This document shows, one piece after another, positions 9,382-18,771 of a stretch of DNA of 64,000 nt. Position 1 is the stretch's first letter, and every line of letters begins with the position of its first letter. The position numbers were made by a program, and so were the translations under genes. Source of the stretch: Pelagibacterium lentulum (GTDB taxonomy: Bacteria > Pseudomonadota > Alphaproteobacteria > Rhizobiales > Devosiaceae); contig NZ_RZMW01000008.1 of NCBI RefSeq assembly GCF_003992625.1, forward strand, positions 186,001 through 250,000. The letters are read 5' to 3'. The notes under the pieces are model-generated. The model had not been told where the DNA came from. It saw nothing but the letters and a program-made list of their open reading frames with translations, and made no database searches.

Positions 9382-10497
9382 ATGGAGACACGCGAAGGCC
9401 TCACCTCCGATCAGCGTGTTGCCTGGCTTCGGCTCATTCGATCGGACAATGTCGGACCGTCCACCTTTCGCAGCCTGATTAACAGGTTTGGCTCTGCCGA
9501 TGCAGCGCTGGATGCTTTGCCCGATCTCGTCAAGCGGGGCGGCGGGCGGCATGGTGCAATTCCTTCACGCTCCGAAGCGGAAGATGAGATCGCACAGACC
9601 GAGCGGCTTGGCGGACGACTGGTTGCGACTGCTGAACCTGATTATCCGCAGAATTTGCGACATGCCGATAATCCCCCGCCACTGCTTTCCGTGATTGGCG
9701 GGGCGGCGCTTTCCCATGCGCAGACGGTGGGTATCGTCGGAGCCCGCAACGCGTCGGCAGCGGGACGCCGGATGGCTCAGATTCTTGCAAGGGATTTGGG
9801 CAGGCAGGGCTTTGTCGTCATTTCGGGGTTGGCACGCGGCATTGATGCCGCAGCTCATCACGCTTCGCTTGAGGCAGGAACTGTAGCCGTGATGGCGGGT
9901 GGGCTAGATCATATTTATCCCAGCGAGAATATCACCTTAGCGCATCAGATCGTTGAGCATGGCGGTTGTCTTGTTACCGAAATGCCGTTGGGCTGGGAGC
10001 CTCGGGCGCGAGACTTTCCCCGGCGCAATCGTCTCGTCGCCGGAATGAGCCTTGGCGTCGTCGTCGTTGAGGCGGCGAAGCGCTCCGGATCGTTGATTAC
10101 GGCGCGGCTGGCGCTGGAGCAAAATCGCGAAGTCTTTGCCGTGCCGGGCTCGCCGCTCGATCCCCGTGCGGAAGGCGGCAATGCACTTATTCGCCAAGGA
10201 GCGACGCTCATTACCAGCGCCGATGACATTATCGAAGAGCTCAAGCATTCCGCCCCAAAGCAAACCAACCTTTTTGAGGAAAATGCCGAAGACATGACCG
10301 ACATCGCCATGCCAGAACCAGATGGCGACGATAGGGCACAGTTGATCGAGGCTCTGAGCCATGTCCCCACATCGATCGATATGATCGTCCAGGTTACAAG
10401 GCTATCGGCTGCCAGTGTGCAAATGATCCTGCTTGAGCTTGAACTGGCAGGGAGAATCGAACGTTCTGCCAATCAGATGGTGGCATTGCGCGGCTGA
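9382..10497 (+). CDS. dprA: DNA-processing protein DprA
   Basis: 371 residues. DprA loads RecA on incoming single-stranded DNA during natural transformation and is also common in non-competent bacteria. The Rossmann core is clear: VGIVGARNASAAGRR, VISGLARGIDAAAH, MAGGLDHIYPSEN and FPRRNRLVAGMSLGVVVVEA. The C-terminal 60 residues (DMIVQVTRLSAASVQMILLELEL) form the winged-helix DprA_WH domain. The ATG at 9382 is chosen 13 nt after the plsY stop; a longer frame from 9346 would overlap plsY. Confidence 0.96.
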   Translation: METREGLTSDQRVAWLRLIRSDNVGPSTFRSLINRFGSADAALDALPDLVKRGGGRHGAIPSRSEAEDEIAQTERLGGRLVATAEPDYPQNLRHADNPPPLLSVIGGAALSHAQTVGIVGARNASAAGRRMAQILARDLGRQGFVVISGLARGIDAAAHHASLEAGTVAVMAGGLDHIYPSENITLAHQIVEHGGCLVTEMPLGWEPRARDFPRRNRLVAGMSLGVVVVEAAKRSGSLITARLALEQNREVFAVPGSPLDPRAEGGNALIRQGATLITSADDIIEELKHSAPKQTNLFEENAEDMTDIAMPEPDGDDRAQLIEALSHVPTSIDMIVQVTRLSAASVQMILLELELAGRIERSANQMVALRG

Positions 10498-10661
10498 ACT
10501 GGCTTGTGAGTTGCAACAGCTTGTTACCGCAAACTGCGCGTGTGGCAATTGACACGGCGCGGGGCTTTCACCATGTTGCCCCCACCTTGATGGTCACGTT
10601 TTCTGACCCAGTTCCCCTAAAATCAAGGCATGTTCTAGTCAGTTGCGGAGCCTCAAAAGGC

Positions 10662-13220
10662 ATGAAAGTCGTCATCGTCGAAAGCCCGGCCAAGGCAAAG
10701 ACCATCAACAAATATCTGGGCAAGGACTTTGAAGTTCTTGCCAGTTTTGGCCATGTGCGCGACTTGCCTGCCAAGGATGGTTCGGTGCGTCCCGACGAGG
10801 ACTTTGCCATGAGTTGGGCCGTCGATGCTGCGTCCAAAAAGCGGCTGGCTGATATCACCAAGGCCGTCAAAGGCGCCGATGAACTGATTCTGGCGACTGA
10901 CCCTGATCGCGAAGGGGAAGCGATTTCCTGGCACGTGCTCGATGTGCTGCGCGAGAAGAAGGCGCTCAAGAAGGACGTGCCGGTCAAGCGGGTGGTTTTC
11001 AATGCCATCACCAAGGATGCCGTCACCCAGGCTATGAAGAACCCGCGCGAGATCGACGGGCCTTTGGTCGATGCGTATCTCGCCCGGCGCGCACTCGACT
11101 ATCTGGTGGGGTTTACGCTCTCACCCATCCTATGGCGCAAGCTGCCCGGTTCGCGTTCGGCTGGCCGTGTGCAGTCGGTTGCATTGCGGCTTGTTTGCGA
11201 GCGCGAGGAAGAGATCGAAAAGTTCAAGCCCGAGGAATATTGGTCGGTCATATCGACCTTGAATCAGGCTGGCAAAAGCTTTGATGCGCGGCTTTATGCG
11301 GTCGACGGAAAAAAGGTCGACAAACTTGCCGTCAAGGCAGGCGAAGACGCAGAACTGTTGAAAAAGAGCATCGAAACTTCTCGTCTAGCGGTCGTTTCTG
11401 TCGACAAAAAGCCGACCAAACGCAACCCTTACGCCCCGTTCACGACCTCCACGCTGCAGCAGGATGCATCCAGCCGCCTGGGTCTAAGCCCTTCCCGCAC
11501 AATGCAAATTGCGCAGCGGCTCTATGAAGACGGGCTGATCACCTATATGCGTACCGATGCGGTGCAAATGGCGCCCGAAGCGATCGAAGCAGCCCGCCGC
11601 GTCATCGCCAAAGAGTTCGGCGCCGACTATGTTCCTGAGAAACCGAGACTTTATAGCTCCAAAGCCAAGAACGCGCAGGAAGCGCACGAAGCCGTTCGGC
11701 CCACCGATCTCGGCAAGCACCCCGATACATTGCGCAACCTCGACCCCGATCAGCACAAGCTCTATCAGTTGATCTGGCGGCGATCGCTCGCCAGCCAGAT
11801 GCGATCGGCCGAGATCGAACGGACAACGGCGGATATCGACGCCGATACGGCGGAGCGCAAGATCATGTTGCGCGCGGTTGGTTCTGTTATCACGTTCCCC
11901 GGCTTCCTTGGCGTCTATGGCATTGAAAAGACGGAAGAAGATGACGAGGATAGCCGTGAATTACCCGCGCTTGCGGAAGGCGATTCTCCCAAGCTCGAGA
12001 AGGTGAATATCGCGCAGCATTTCACCCAACCCCCTGCCCGGTTCACCGAAGCCTCGCTGATCAAGAAAATGGAAGAACTCGGGATCGGACGTCCTTCAAC
12101 CTATGCAGCCACGCTCGGCACCCTGAAGGACCGCGACTATATACGCTTGGAAAAGCGCACGCTTTATCCCGAAGATCGCGGCCGGCTTGTAACCGCGTTC
12201 CTGCAAAGCTTTTTCTCCAAATATGTGGAATACGGCTTTACGGCCAGCTTGGAAGAGCAACTGGACGAAATCTCTGCCGGGGACATCGATTACAAAGATG
12301 TTTTGCGGCAGTTCTGGACAGACTTTTCCAAGCATACCACGGAAATCAAAGATCTTCGCGTATCCGAAGTGCTCGATGCGCTCAACGATCTTTTGGGACA
12401 TCACATCTTCCCAGCAAAGGAAGACGGCTCTGACCCGAGGCTCTGCCCGACCTGCGGCGAGGGGCAGCTTTCGCTCAAACTCGGCAAATTCGGTGCTTTT
12501 ATCGGCTGCTCGAATTACCCGGACTGCCGGCATACCCAACAGCTCTCCGAAAGTGCGACTGGACAATCGAGCGAATCGATTGATGGCGATGGTGTTCTGG
12601 GCACCGATCCTGAAAGTGGCGAGGACATTTTCCTCAAGACGGGGCGCTTCGGACCCTACGTCCAATTGGGCGATGGCAAGGAAGCCAAGCGCTCCAGCCT
12701 TCCGCGGGGCTGGGATGCGGGTTCGATGGACCTCGAAAAGGCTCTCAAGCTGCTGTCATTGCCGCGAGAAGTCGGGGAGCACCCTGAAACTGGCAAGCCG
12801 ATCACCGCTGGTATCGGACGGTACGGTCCATTCGTGCTCCACGATGGCACCTATGCGAATCTACCCGATGTGGAAGAAGTTTTTTCTGTAGGTTTGAATC
12901 GCGCCGTTTCGCTGATTGCTGAAAAGAAGGCGAATGGTGGCCGTGGAGGCCGGGCAACGCCGGCCGCAATTGCGACATTCGAGCATGATGACGGCCCCAT
13001 TACGGTGCGCTCGGGGCGCTATGGCCCTTATGTCAATCAGGGCAAGGTCAATGCTACCTTACCCAAGGATCTCGCACCGGAAGCTGTGACATTGGAAAAG
13101 GCGCTGGAACTGATTGCCGCAAAAGGCGGGTCTTCGGCGAAAGGCAAACCCAAAGCAAAGGCAAAGGCCAAACCCACAGCGAAATCCAAGGCAGCGGCCA
13201 AGAAAAAAGCCGAGGCATAA
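10662..13220 (+). CDS. topA: DNA topoisomerase I
   Basis: 852-residue type IA topoisomerase that relaxes negative supercoils. The TOPRIM domain opens with VVIVESPAKAKT and includes ATDPDREGEAISWH; the catalytic tyrosine is Tyr295 in GLITYMRTDAV. A four-Cys zinc element CPTCGEGQ...CSNYPDC lies near residue 600, followed by several toprim_C-type repeats (KTGRFGPYVQLGDG, GIGRYGPFVLHDG, RSGRYGPYVNQGK), and the protein ends in a Lys/Ala-rich DNA-binding tail. ATG at 10662 is used because the conserved MKVVIVESPAKA start is there; the upstream in-frame stretch from 10506 is non-conserved. Confidence 0.98.
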   Translation: MKVVIVESPAKAKTINKYLGKDFEVLASFGHVRDLPAKDGSVRPDEDFAMSWAVDAASKKRLADITKAVKGADELILATDPDREGEAISWHVLDVLREKKALKKDVPVKRVVFNAITKDAVTQAMKNPREIDGPLVDAYLARRALDYLVGFTLSPILWRKLPGSRSAGRVQSVALRLVCEREEEIEKFKPEEYWSVISTLNQAGKSFDARLYAVDGKKVDKLAVKAGEDAELLKKSIETSRLAVVSVDKKPTKRNPYAPFTTSTLQQDASSRLGLSPSRTMQIAQRLYEDGLITYMRTDAVQMAPEAIEAARRVIAKEFGADYVPEKPRLYSSKAKNAQEAHEAVRPTDLGKHPDTLRNLDPDQHKLYQLIWRRSLASQMRSAEIERTTADIDADTAERKIMLRAVGSVITFPGFLGVYGIEKTEEDDEDSRELPALAEGDSPKLEKVNIAQHFTQPPARFTEASLIKKMEELGIGRPSTYAATLGTLKDRDYIRLEKRTLYPEDRGRLVTAFLQSFFSKYVEYGFTASLEEQLDEISAGDIDYKDVLRQFWTDFSKHTTEIKDLRVSEVLDALNDLLGHHIFPAKEDGSDPRLCPTCGEGQLSLKLGKFGAFIGCSNYPDCRHTQQLSESATGQSSESIDGDGVLGTDPESGEDIFLKTGRFGPYVQLGDGKEAKRSSLPRGWDAGSMDLEKALKLLSLPREVGEHPETGKPITAGIGRYGPFVLHDGTYANLPDVEEVFSVGLNRAVSLIAEKKANGGRGGRATPAAIATFEHDDGPITVRSGRYGPYVNQGKVNATLPKDLAPEAVTLEKALELIAAKGGSSAKGKPKAKAKAKPTAKSKAAAKKKAEA

Positions 13221-13229
13221 AGGACACAG

Positions 13230-15527
13230 ATGGCCAAGCGCCCAGAAACGCGGCGTGCCCCGCAGAACGACCTGCCTTCTCGCAGAAAGGGCAAGCCTTC
13301 CGCAAAATATCAGCCCGGCCAATTGCCGACGCGAGAAGCCATTATGGAAGCGATTTCGGATTTTCCCGAAATCAGTTCCAAGCGCGAGATCGCGCGGCAT
13401 TTCGGGATCAAGGGCGATGACCGCATTCCTCTTAAGGTCATGCTGCGTGACATGGAAAAGGAAGGGCTGCTGGCGCGCAACCGCAAGGCCATTCGAGTGG
13501 CCAACGAACTGCCTGCCGTAACCGTGCTGGATATTCCCGCCGATGCCGATCCCGAGTCGTTGCACGCGTATCCGGCCAAATGGAATGAAGACGACGGCGA
13601 AAAGCCCCGCGTAACCCTCGTTATCGGCAAGGACGCGCGCGTGGTTCCAGCACCGGGCGATCGCATTCTGGCGCGGATTTCCCGTGGCGAGGGATTGGCG
13701 CCCATTTATACCGCTCGCCCCATGAAGGTGCTCGATAAGCCACGCAAGGCCGATATCGGAATTGTGCGTATGGACGAAGACGGAGCCCGTCTGGTGCCGG
13801 TGGAGCGCAAGGCGCGCGAGATGCGTATTCCGGCCGGAGAACTCGGCGAGGCCAAGGACGGCGATCTTGTCGAAGTGGAAATCACGACGTCCGGGCGCCT
13901 GATGATCCCGCGTGCCCGCGTCGTCAATATTGTTGGCAATCCCAGTTCGGAAGGCGCTGTAAGTCTGATTGCGTTGCACGCGCTCGACATTCCCTATCGT
14001 TTCCCCGCCTCCGTGCTCAAGGAAGCGGAAAGCGCCAAGGAAGCGACGCTTAAAGGCCGTGAAGACTGGCGCGATATTGCCCTCATCACCATCGATCCGG
14101 CTGATGCCAAAGATCATGACGATGCCGTCCATGCAGAGCCCGACAGCGATCCCAACAATCCCGGCGGGCACATCATCCATGTCGGGATAGCGGATGTGTC
14201 CAACTATGTCCGGGCTGGATCGGCCATGGATCGGGAAGCATATCTGCGCGGCAACTCGGTCTATTTCCCGGATCGGGTGGTGCCGATGCTGCCCGAGCGA
14301 ATTTCCAACGATCTCTGCTCGTTGCGGGAGGGTGAAAACCGTGCGGCAATGGGTCTTCGTATCGTTATCGACGCCGAAGGCCATAAGAAGCGCCACTCAT
14401 TCCATCGCGTTGTCATGCGCTCGGCTGCCAAGTTGAGTTACAATCAGGCCCAGGCGGCTATAGATGGACGGCCAGACGATGCTTCGGGGCCGCTGCTCGA
14501 GACCATTCTCAAGCCACTCTGGGCGGCCTATGGCGCCTTGTGCAAGGCAAGGGAGAAGCGCAGCCCGCTTGCGCTCGACCTGCCCGAACGCCGCATCCGG
14601 CTCGGTGCCAACGGCATGGTCGAGGGCGTCTATATTCCGGAACGGCTTGAGGCCCATAAGCTCATCGAAGAGATGATGGTGCTTTCCAATGTCTGCGCGG
14701 CCGAAACGCTGGAAAAGCACAAGATCGGCCTGCTCTATCGGGTGCATGATGCGCCGGGCCGCGAAAAACTGGCTGCGCTGGGATCCTTCCTGCAATCGCT
14801 CGATTTACCGGTGCCGCGCAGCGAAGCCATGCGGCCCAAGGATTTCAATCAAATCCTGCTCAAGGCGGAAAAGGCCGGTAAGAGTGAGCAAGTCAACGAG
14901 ATGGTGCTGCGTAGCCAGGCGCAGGCGGAGTATGCGCCCGGAAATTATGGCCACTACGGCTTGAACCTGGATCGCTACGCGCATTTCACATCGCCTATCC
15001 GCAGATATGCAGATCTGATTGTGCATCGGGCGCTGATCCGCGTCCTCGATTTGGGTCCCGATGGGTTGAGCCATGAGGAAGAAAGCCGGCTTGGCGCTAT
15101 CGGCCAGCATATTTCTGCAACCGAGCGGCGCGCTATGGCGGCCGAGAGGGAAACGTCAGATCGCCTGCTTGCGCAATATCTGGCCGGTCACATCGGCGCG
15201 CGGTTCATGGGCAAGATCGCTGGAGTCGTTGGTGCTGGCCTGTTTGTGCGCCTGGAGGAAACGGGCGCGGACGGCTTCGTGCCTGCCTCTACCCTTGGAA
15301 AAGACTATTTCCGCTACATGGAAGACCAACAGGCCTTGATCGGAGAGCGTACCGGTGAGAAATTCGGTATTGGCGACCGGGTCGAAGTGCGACTGCTTGA
15401 AGCAGCGCCAATGGCTGGTGCTTTGCGATTTGAGATCTTATCTGAAGGTGAGCGTGTAAAGCCGCCACAGGGCCGCGCGCAACGCAAGTCCCGTCCTACA
15501 TCGAGAGGGCGGCGCGGCAAGAGGTGA
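13230..15527 (+). CDS. rnr: Ribonuclease R
   Basis: 765-residue processive 3'-5' exoribonuclease of the RNB family that degrades structured RNA. The RNB catalytic Asp cluster is DPADAKDHDDAVHAE, followed by VGIADVSNYVRAGSAMDREA and HFTSPIRRYADLIVHR. A C-terminal S1 domain (FMGKIAGVVGAGLFVRLEETG) and a basic tail end the protein. It starts 9 nt after topA with an AAAGGA ribosome-binding site. The topA-rnr-DUF983-rpmG neighbourhood is typical of this bacterial order. Confidence 0.97.
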   Translation: MAKRPETRRAPQNDLPSRRKGKPSAKYQPGQLPTREAIMEAISDFPEISSKREIARHFGIKGDDRIPLKVMLRDMEKEGLLARNRKAIRVANELPAVTVLDIPADADPESLHAYPAKWNEDDGEKPRVTLVIGKDARVVPAPGDRILARISRGEGLAPIYTARPMKVLDKPRKADIGIVRMDEDGARLVPVERKAREMRIPAGELGEAKDGDLVEVEITTSGRLMIPRARVVNIVGNPSSEGAVSLIALHALDIPYRFPASVLKEAESAKEATLKGREDWRDIALITIDPADAKDHDDAVHAEPDSDPNNPGGHIIHVGIADVSNYVRAGSAMDREAYLRGNSVYFPDRVVPMLPERISNDLCSLREGENRAAMGLRIVIDAEGHKKRHSFHRVVMRSAAKLSYNQAQAAIDGRPDDASGPLLETILKPLWAAYGALCKAREKRSPLALDLPERRIRLGANGMVEGVYIPERLEAHKLIEEMMVLSNVCAAETLEKHKIGLLYRVHDAPGREKLAALGSFLQSLDLPVPRSEAMRPKDFNQILLKAEKAGKSEQVNEMVLRSQAQAEYAPGNYGHYGLNLDRYAHFTSPIRRYADLIVHRALIRVLDLGPDGLSHEEESRLGAIGQHISATERRAMAAERETSDRLLAQYLAGHIGARFMGKIAGVVGAGLFVRLEETGADGFVPASTLGKDYFRYMEDQQALIGERTGEKFGIGDRVEVRLLEAAPMAGALRFEILSEGERVKPPQGRAQRKSRPTSRGRRGKR

Positions 15528-15529
15528 AC

Positions 15530-15961
15530 ATGCCGGTATTGGACAATACAGAACATTATCGCCCGCATCGCGCAATCTGGCCTGCGATGAAAAAGGGGCT
15601 GGCCTGCAAATGTCCGAATTGCGGCGAGGGCAAGATGTTTCGCGCCTATCTCAAGGTGGCCGACACCTGCCCAAGCTGTGGCGAGGAACTACATCATCAT
15701 CGCGCCGACGATGCCCCACCCTACCTGGTTATCGTGATTGTCGGTCATCTGCTGGTGGGCATATTTCTCCATATTGAAATGATCCACTCGCTGCATCCGA
15801 TGATCTATATCTGGACGATGATTCCTGCGACCATCGTTCTCTCGCTATTGCTCTTGCCAGTGGTCAAGGGCGCAGTCGTGGGGCTGCAATGGGCCAAGTA
15901 TATGCATGGCTTTGACCCCAATGGACCAGATGACGAGTTTGATTATGACACGCGCGGCTAA
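15530..15961 (+). CDS. DUF983 family membrane protein
   Basis: 143 residues. The N-terminal region has two CxxC pairs (CPNCGEGKMF and CPSCGEEL), followed by the family signature HHHRADDAPPYLVIVIVGH and two transmembrane segments. Members of DUF983 are found across alphaproteobacteria with unknown role, and some sit near cytochrome oxidase genes. The gene starts 2 nt after rnr, so it is co-transcribed with it. A GTG at 15524 overlapping the rnr stop is an alternative start. Confidence 0.9.
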   Translation: MPVLDNTEHYRPHRAIWPAMKKGLACKCPNCGEGKMFRAYLKVADTCPSCGEELHHHRADDAPPYLVIVIVGHLLVGIFLHIEMIHSLHPMIYIWTMIPATIVLSLLLLPVVKGAVVGLQWAKYMHGFDPNGPDDEFDYDTRG

Positions 15962-16064
15962 GTCCGCTTGACAATTGGCGCAAAATGCATAGTTTGCGGC
16001 CAACCGATTTCCGAGCCGTGCGCCAATATCGCCGCGCGGCCTATTTTTTCCAAAGGCTACCGCG

Positions 16065-16232
16065 ATGGCAAAGTCCAACACGATCAAAATCAAGCTCGTT
16101 TCGACCGCTGACACCGGCTTTTATTACGTGACCAAGAAGAACACCCGGACGGCAACCGAGAAGCTCTCGTTCCGCAAGTATGACCCTGTGGTTCGCAAGC
16201 ACGTAGAATTCAAGGAAGCCAAGATCAAATAA
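16065..16232 (+). CDS. rpmG: 50S ribosomal protein L33
   Basis: 55-residue L33 beginning [18 protein letters not shown], with the [10 protein letters not shown] strand and [20 protein letters not shown] end. It lacks the two CxxC pairs of zinc-type L33, so it is the zinc-independent form usual in proteobacteria. It is followed 24 nt later by a strong intrinsic terminator. Confidence 0.97.
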   Translation: MAKSNTIKIKLVSTADTGFYYVTKKNTRTATEKLSFRKYDPVVRKHVEFKEAKIK

Positions 16233-16255
16233 GATCTCTCGGCAGACTGCCTATA

Positions 16256-16288
16256 CAAAAACCCCGCTGGTTTCAGCGGGGTTTTTTG
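16256..16288 (+). terminator. Rho-independent terminator of rpmG
   Basis: Stem accccgct/agcggggt with loop ggtttc, flanked by an A-run upstream and a T-run downstream, so it could work on both strands. Confidence 0.9.
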
Positions 16289-16289
16289 T

Positions 16290-16554
16290 TTGGATGCGCA
16301 AGTAAAAGAACATGCCGCCCAAGAGGCTGGAAAGCTGTTTTACTATTTCATGAAAAGAAGGGAAGGCTGACCCGGCGCGGGTGTCGAAGAGGCCACTCTT
16401 AGACCGCATCCGGGCCAGCCACCCTACGGAATCAGGAGTTGCGGCGGACCTGAAAGCCGTAGGGTTTGAAGCTGATGCCGCAACTCTTAAAGCTGCCGCA
16501 TCAGTACAAACGACACTAATGCGGAAATCGGGGAAAACCAAGCACTCCCGGTAG
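16290..16554 (+). pseudogene. Possible frameshifted gene fragment downstream of rpmG
   Basis: No intact ORF fills the 371-bp gap between rpmG and pleD, but two consecutive + strand frames look coding. Frame one (from 16290) reads LDAQVKEHAAQEAGKLFYYF up to an early stop near 16370. The +1 frame, open from 16354, continues KEGKADPARVSKRPLLDRIR and then a ~45-residue stretch rich in Ala/Asp/Lys to a stop at 16552-16554. Joined by a one-base shift within atgaaaagaaggg they give one plausible 88-residue helical protein with no proper start, because its 5' end runs into the rpmG terminator. Most likely a decayed fragment; the family is not recognised. Chance open frames are possible. Confidence 0.3.
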
Positions 16555-16603
16555 GTTGAGCGCGGGTACTGCGAATCATAATGAAAAATTAACCCTAATG
16601 CGT

Positions 16604-17974
16604 TCAAGCTGCATCAAATACAACCTGATTACGACCCGCTCTTTTAGCGCGATACAGGGCAATATCTGCGCGCTTAATAATCGTTTCGGGTGTATCATCA
16701 AGATATTCATTAAGCGCCAGTCCTGCACTTACCGTAATATTAATTGGCAAGTCCAGGCCCGCATTAAACCCATAGTCCGACATGGCGACACGCACACGTT
16801 CAGCGACATTATTTGCCTGTCCCCTGTCTATGTCGGGCATAACCACAACAAATTCTTCCCCGCCATACCTGCACGCAAGATCAACGCCTCGGATATTGCG
16901 CTGCAAACGCAGTGCAAATTCCTTGAGAATGATATCGCCCACATCATGGCCGTAAGTGTCGTTGATTGGCTTGAAGTAATCGATATCGAGCAACATGATC
17001 GCCATTAAGCGATCCTGCTCCTGAGATTTATCAAGTAATAGGGAAAGATGGCGCTCGAAATATCGGCGATTATAGAGGCCGGTCAATTCATCGATCACGG
17101 CCAGCGCCATTGTGGAATTGACGCTTTCGCGCAACTCGACCGTGTAACGTTGGCGCCTGATCTGTGTTCTGACGCGCGCGCCAAGCTCGTTACGCTCTAA
17201 GGGGCGCATGATGAAGTCGTTCACACCCAAATCAAGGGCGCGCACGACGCGAGGCTTGTCGTGTTCGTCGGCGATTAGCAGAATAGGCAGGTTGCGCGTC
17301 TGCTCGACCGTACGGATTTGTGAGCATATCCGGAGGGGATCGAAACCCTCCAGATCCAGGCTGACGATAGCCAGTTCGTATTCTCCACCCGACAGTTGGA
17401 AAACTGCATCGGCAGGCTGGGAGAGCACATGGACGTCATGCTTTTCGCCAAGATATCCGCTGACCCGATTGCCGCGAGCGGTGTCGGTGTCAATGACAAT
17501 GATCTTACCGTCATCCGTGCGTACACCGCCAGCGGATCGGTTGGCGTCTTCGAGCGCAATATGATGGCTCGTGACGGCCCGTGAACGCAATTCGTCGGTC
17601 AGAACCTTAAGCCTCACGAGACTCTTTACCCGCGCCATCAGTTGCACGTCGTCCACTGGCTTGGTCAGGAAGTCGTCAGCGCCCGCATCAAGTCCAAGTA
17701 CCCGGTCCGAAGGCTGGTCCAGCGCCGTGATCATAACCACTGGGATATGAGATGTCTTGGGATCGTGCTTAAGGATCTGGCAGCACTCAAAGCCATCCAT
17801 TTCCGGCATCATGACATCGAGAAGAATGATGTCGATGTCATTGGTCCTGCATATGTCGATTGCCTGCTGACCGGACGAGGCGGAAACCACATCGAAGTAC
17901 TCGGCCATAAGCCGCGCTTCCAGCAGTTTTACATTCGTTGGTATATCATCAACGATCAGCACTCGTGCCGTCAC
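16604..17974 (-). CDS. pleD: PleD-type response regulator / diguanylate cyclase
   Basis: 456 residues with PleD architecture. The first receiver domain has the phosphoacceptor Asp53 (IILLDVMMPEMDG). A second, degenerate receiver covers about residues 150-270. A GGDEF domain follows, with the active motif RYGGEEF at 371-375 and an RxxD inhibitory site (RGVD, 362-365) nine residues upstream, so c-di-GMP feedback inhibition is expected. In Caulobacter PleD is activated at the stalked pole by DivJ/PleC and drives polar development. divK lies 41 nt upstream on the same strand, so the two are probably one transcript. Confidence 0.96.
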   Translation of the reverse strand: MTARVLIVDDIPTNVKLLEARLMAEYFDVVSASSGQQAIDICRTNDIDIILLDVMMPEMDGFECCQILKHDPKTSHIPVVMITALDQPSDRVLGLDAGADDFLTKPVDDVQLMARVKSLVRLKVLTDELRSRAVTSHHIALEDANRSAGGVRTDDGKIIVIDTDTARGNRVSGYLGEKHDVHVLSQPADAVFQLSGGEYELAIVSLDLEGFDPLRICSQIRTVEQTRNLPILLIADEHDKPRVVRALDLGVNDFIMRPLERNELGARVRTQIRRQRYTVELRESVNSTMALAVIDELTGLYNRRYFERHLSLLLDKSQEQDRLMAIMLLDIDYFKPINDTYGHDVGDIILKEFALRLQRNIRGVDLACRYGGEEFVVVMPDIDRGQANNVAERVRVAMSDYGFNAGLDLPINITVSAGLALNEYLDDTPETIIKRADIALYRAKRAGRNQVVFDAA

Positions 17975-18015
17975 GAAAAGTTCCTCTCAGCTTTTGCGTG
18001 AAAACAAGTCAGGCG

Positions 18016-18390
18016 TTATTCAGCCTTGCCAATGTAGCTTTCAATCGTTTCCAAAAAGTGAGGCACAGAGATAGGCTTGGAAATATATCCTTCGCATCCG
18101 CCCTGAAGAATTCTTTCCTCGTCCCCCTTCATTGCAAAAGCCGTGACAGCAATCACCGGAATGGGTGCCAGCGCTTCATCTTCCTTAAGCCATTTGGTGA
18201 CAACCAGGCCGGATACTTCGGGCAACTGGATATCCATAAGGATCAGATCGGGCATATGCTCGCGCGCGAGATCGAGCGCTTCCATGCCGTTCCGGGTCTG
18301 GATGGTTGCATAGCCGCGAGACTCGAGCAGATCATGAAAGAGCTTCATGTTAAGCTCATTGTCTTCCACAATCATCACGGTTTTGGCCAT
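18016..18390 (-). CDS. divK: Single-domain response regulator DivK
   Basis: 124-residue stand-alone receiver. Acidic pocket VEDNE, phosphoacceptor Asp53 in [13 protein letters not shown], conserved Thr/Ala in VIAVTAFAM and Lys in GYISKPISV are all visible. DivK relays the PleC/DivJ kinases to DivL-CckA and so controls CtrA and the cell cycle. ATG at 18390 is used; the longer open frame to 18609 is antisense to the DUF3572 gene. The divK-pleD order matches other Hyphomicrobiales. Confidence 0.96.
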   Translation of the reverse strand: MAKTVMIVEDNELNMKLFHDLLESRGYATIQTRNGMEALDLAREHMPDLILMDIQLPEVSGLVVTKWLKEDEALAPIPVIAVTAFAMKGDEERILQGGCEGYISKPISVPHFLETIESYIGKAE

Positions 18391-18489
18391 GAAACCTCGC
18401 TTGGCATCCAGTAGTGATGCTTTTTGGTTGTTATCGGTATGCGGTAGCATCAATATCTTACGAAACAAGAAATAAGCGAGTCCTGCGGC

Positions 18490-18765
18490 GTGCGCGATAC
18501 AATTGAAAGTGCGGAAATTTCCACGGTTGCGGAACAGTGCCTGAGTTGGCTGGTTTCCGATGTCGAGGAGCTTGAGCGTTTCATGCTGATGGCAGGCTAC
18601 ACCCCTCAAACTCTGCGTGAAGCCTTAGGCTCCTCAGCGTTTGAGGCTGGCCTGGTAGATTATTTCGGTCGCAATGAGCCGCTGTTGCTTGCAATGTGCG
18701 CCAATGCGGGCATGCCGGTCGAACGTGTCATGCGCGTGTGGCACCGCATGAACCGGCAGGACTGA
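18490..18765 (+). CDS. DUF3572 family protein
   Basis: 91-residue alpha-helical protein with the family pattern [30 protein letters not shown] and a C-terminal [11 protein letters not shown]. Start is GTG at 18490. DUF3572 genes are a regular neighbour of divK and dinB in alphaproteobacteria; no role is established. dinB starts 6 nt downstream, so the two are co-transcribed. Confidence 0.85.
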   Translation: MRDTIESAEISTVAEQCLSWLVSDVEELERFMLMAGYTPQTLREALGSSAFEAGLVDYFGRNEPLLLAMCANAGMPVERVMRVWHRMNRQD

Positions 18766-18771
18766 TTACCG

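Noticed and set aside
16251-16607. 118-codon - strand ORF after rpmG
   Set aside because: It contains the antisense of the rpmG terminator; the + strand frames look more coding.
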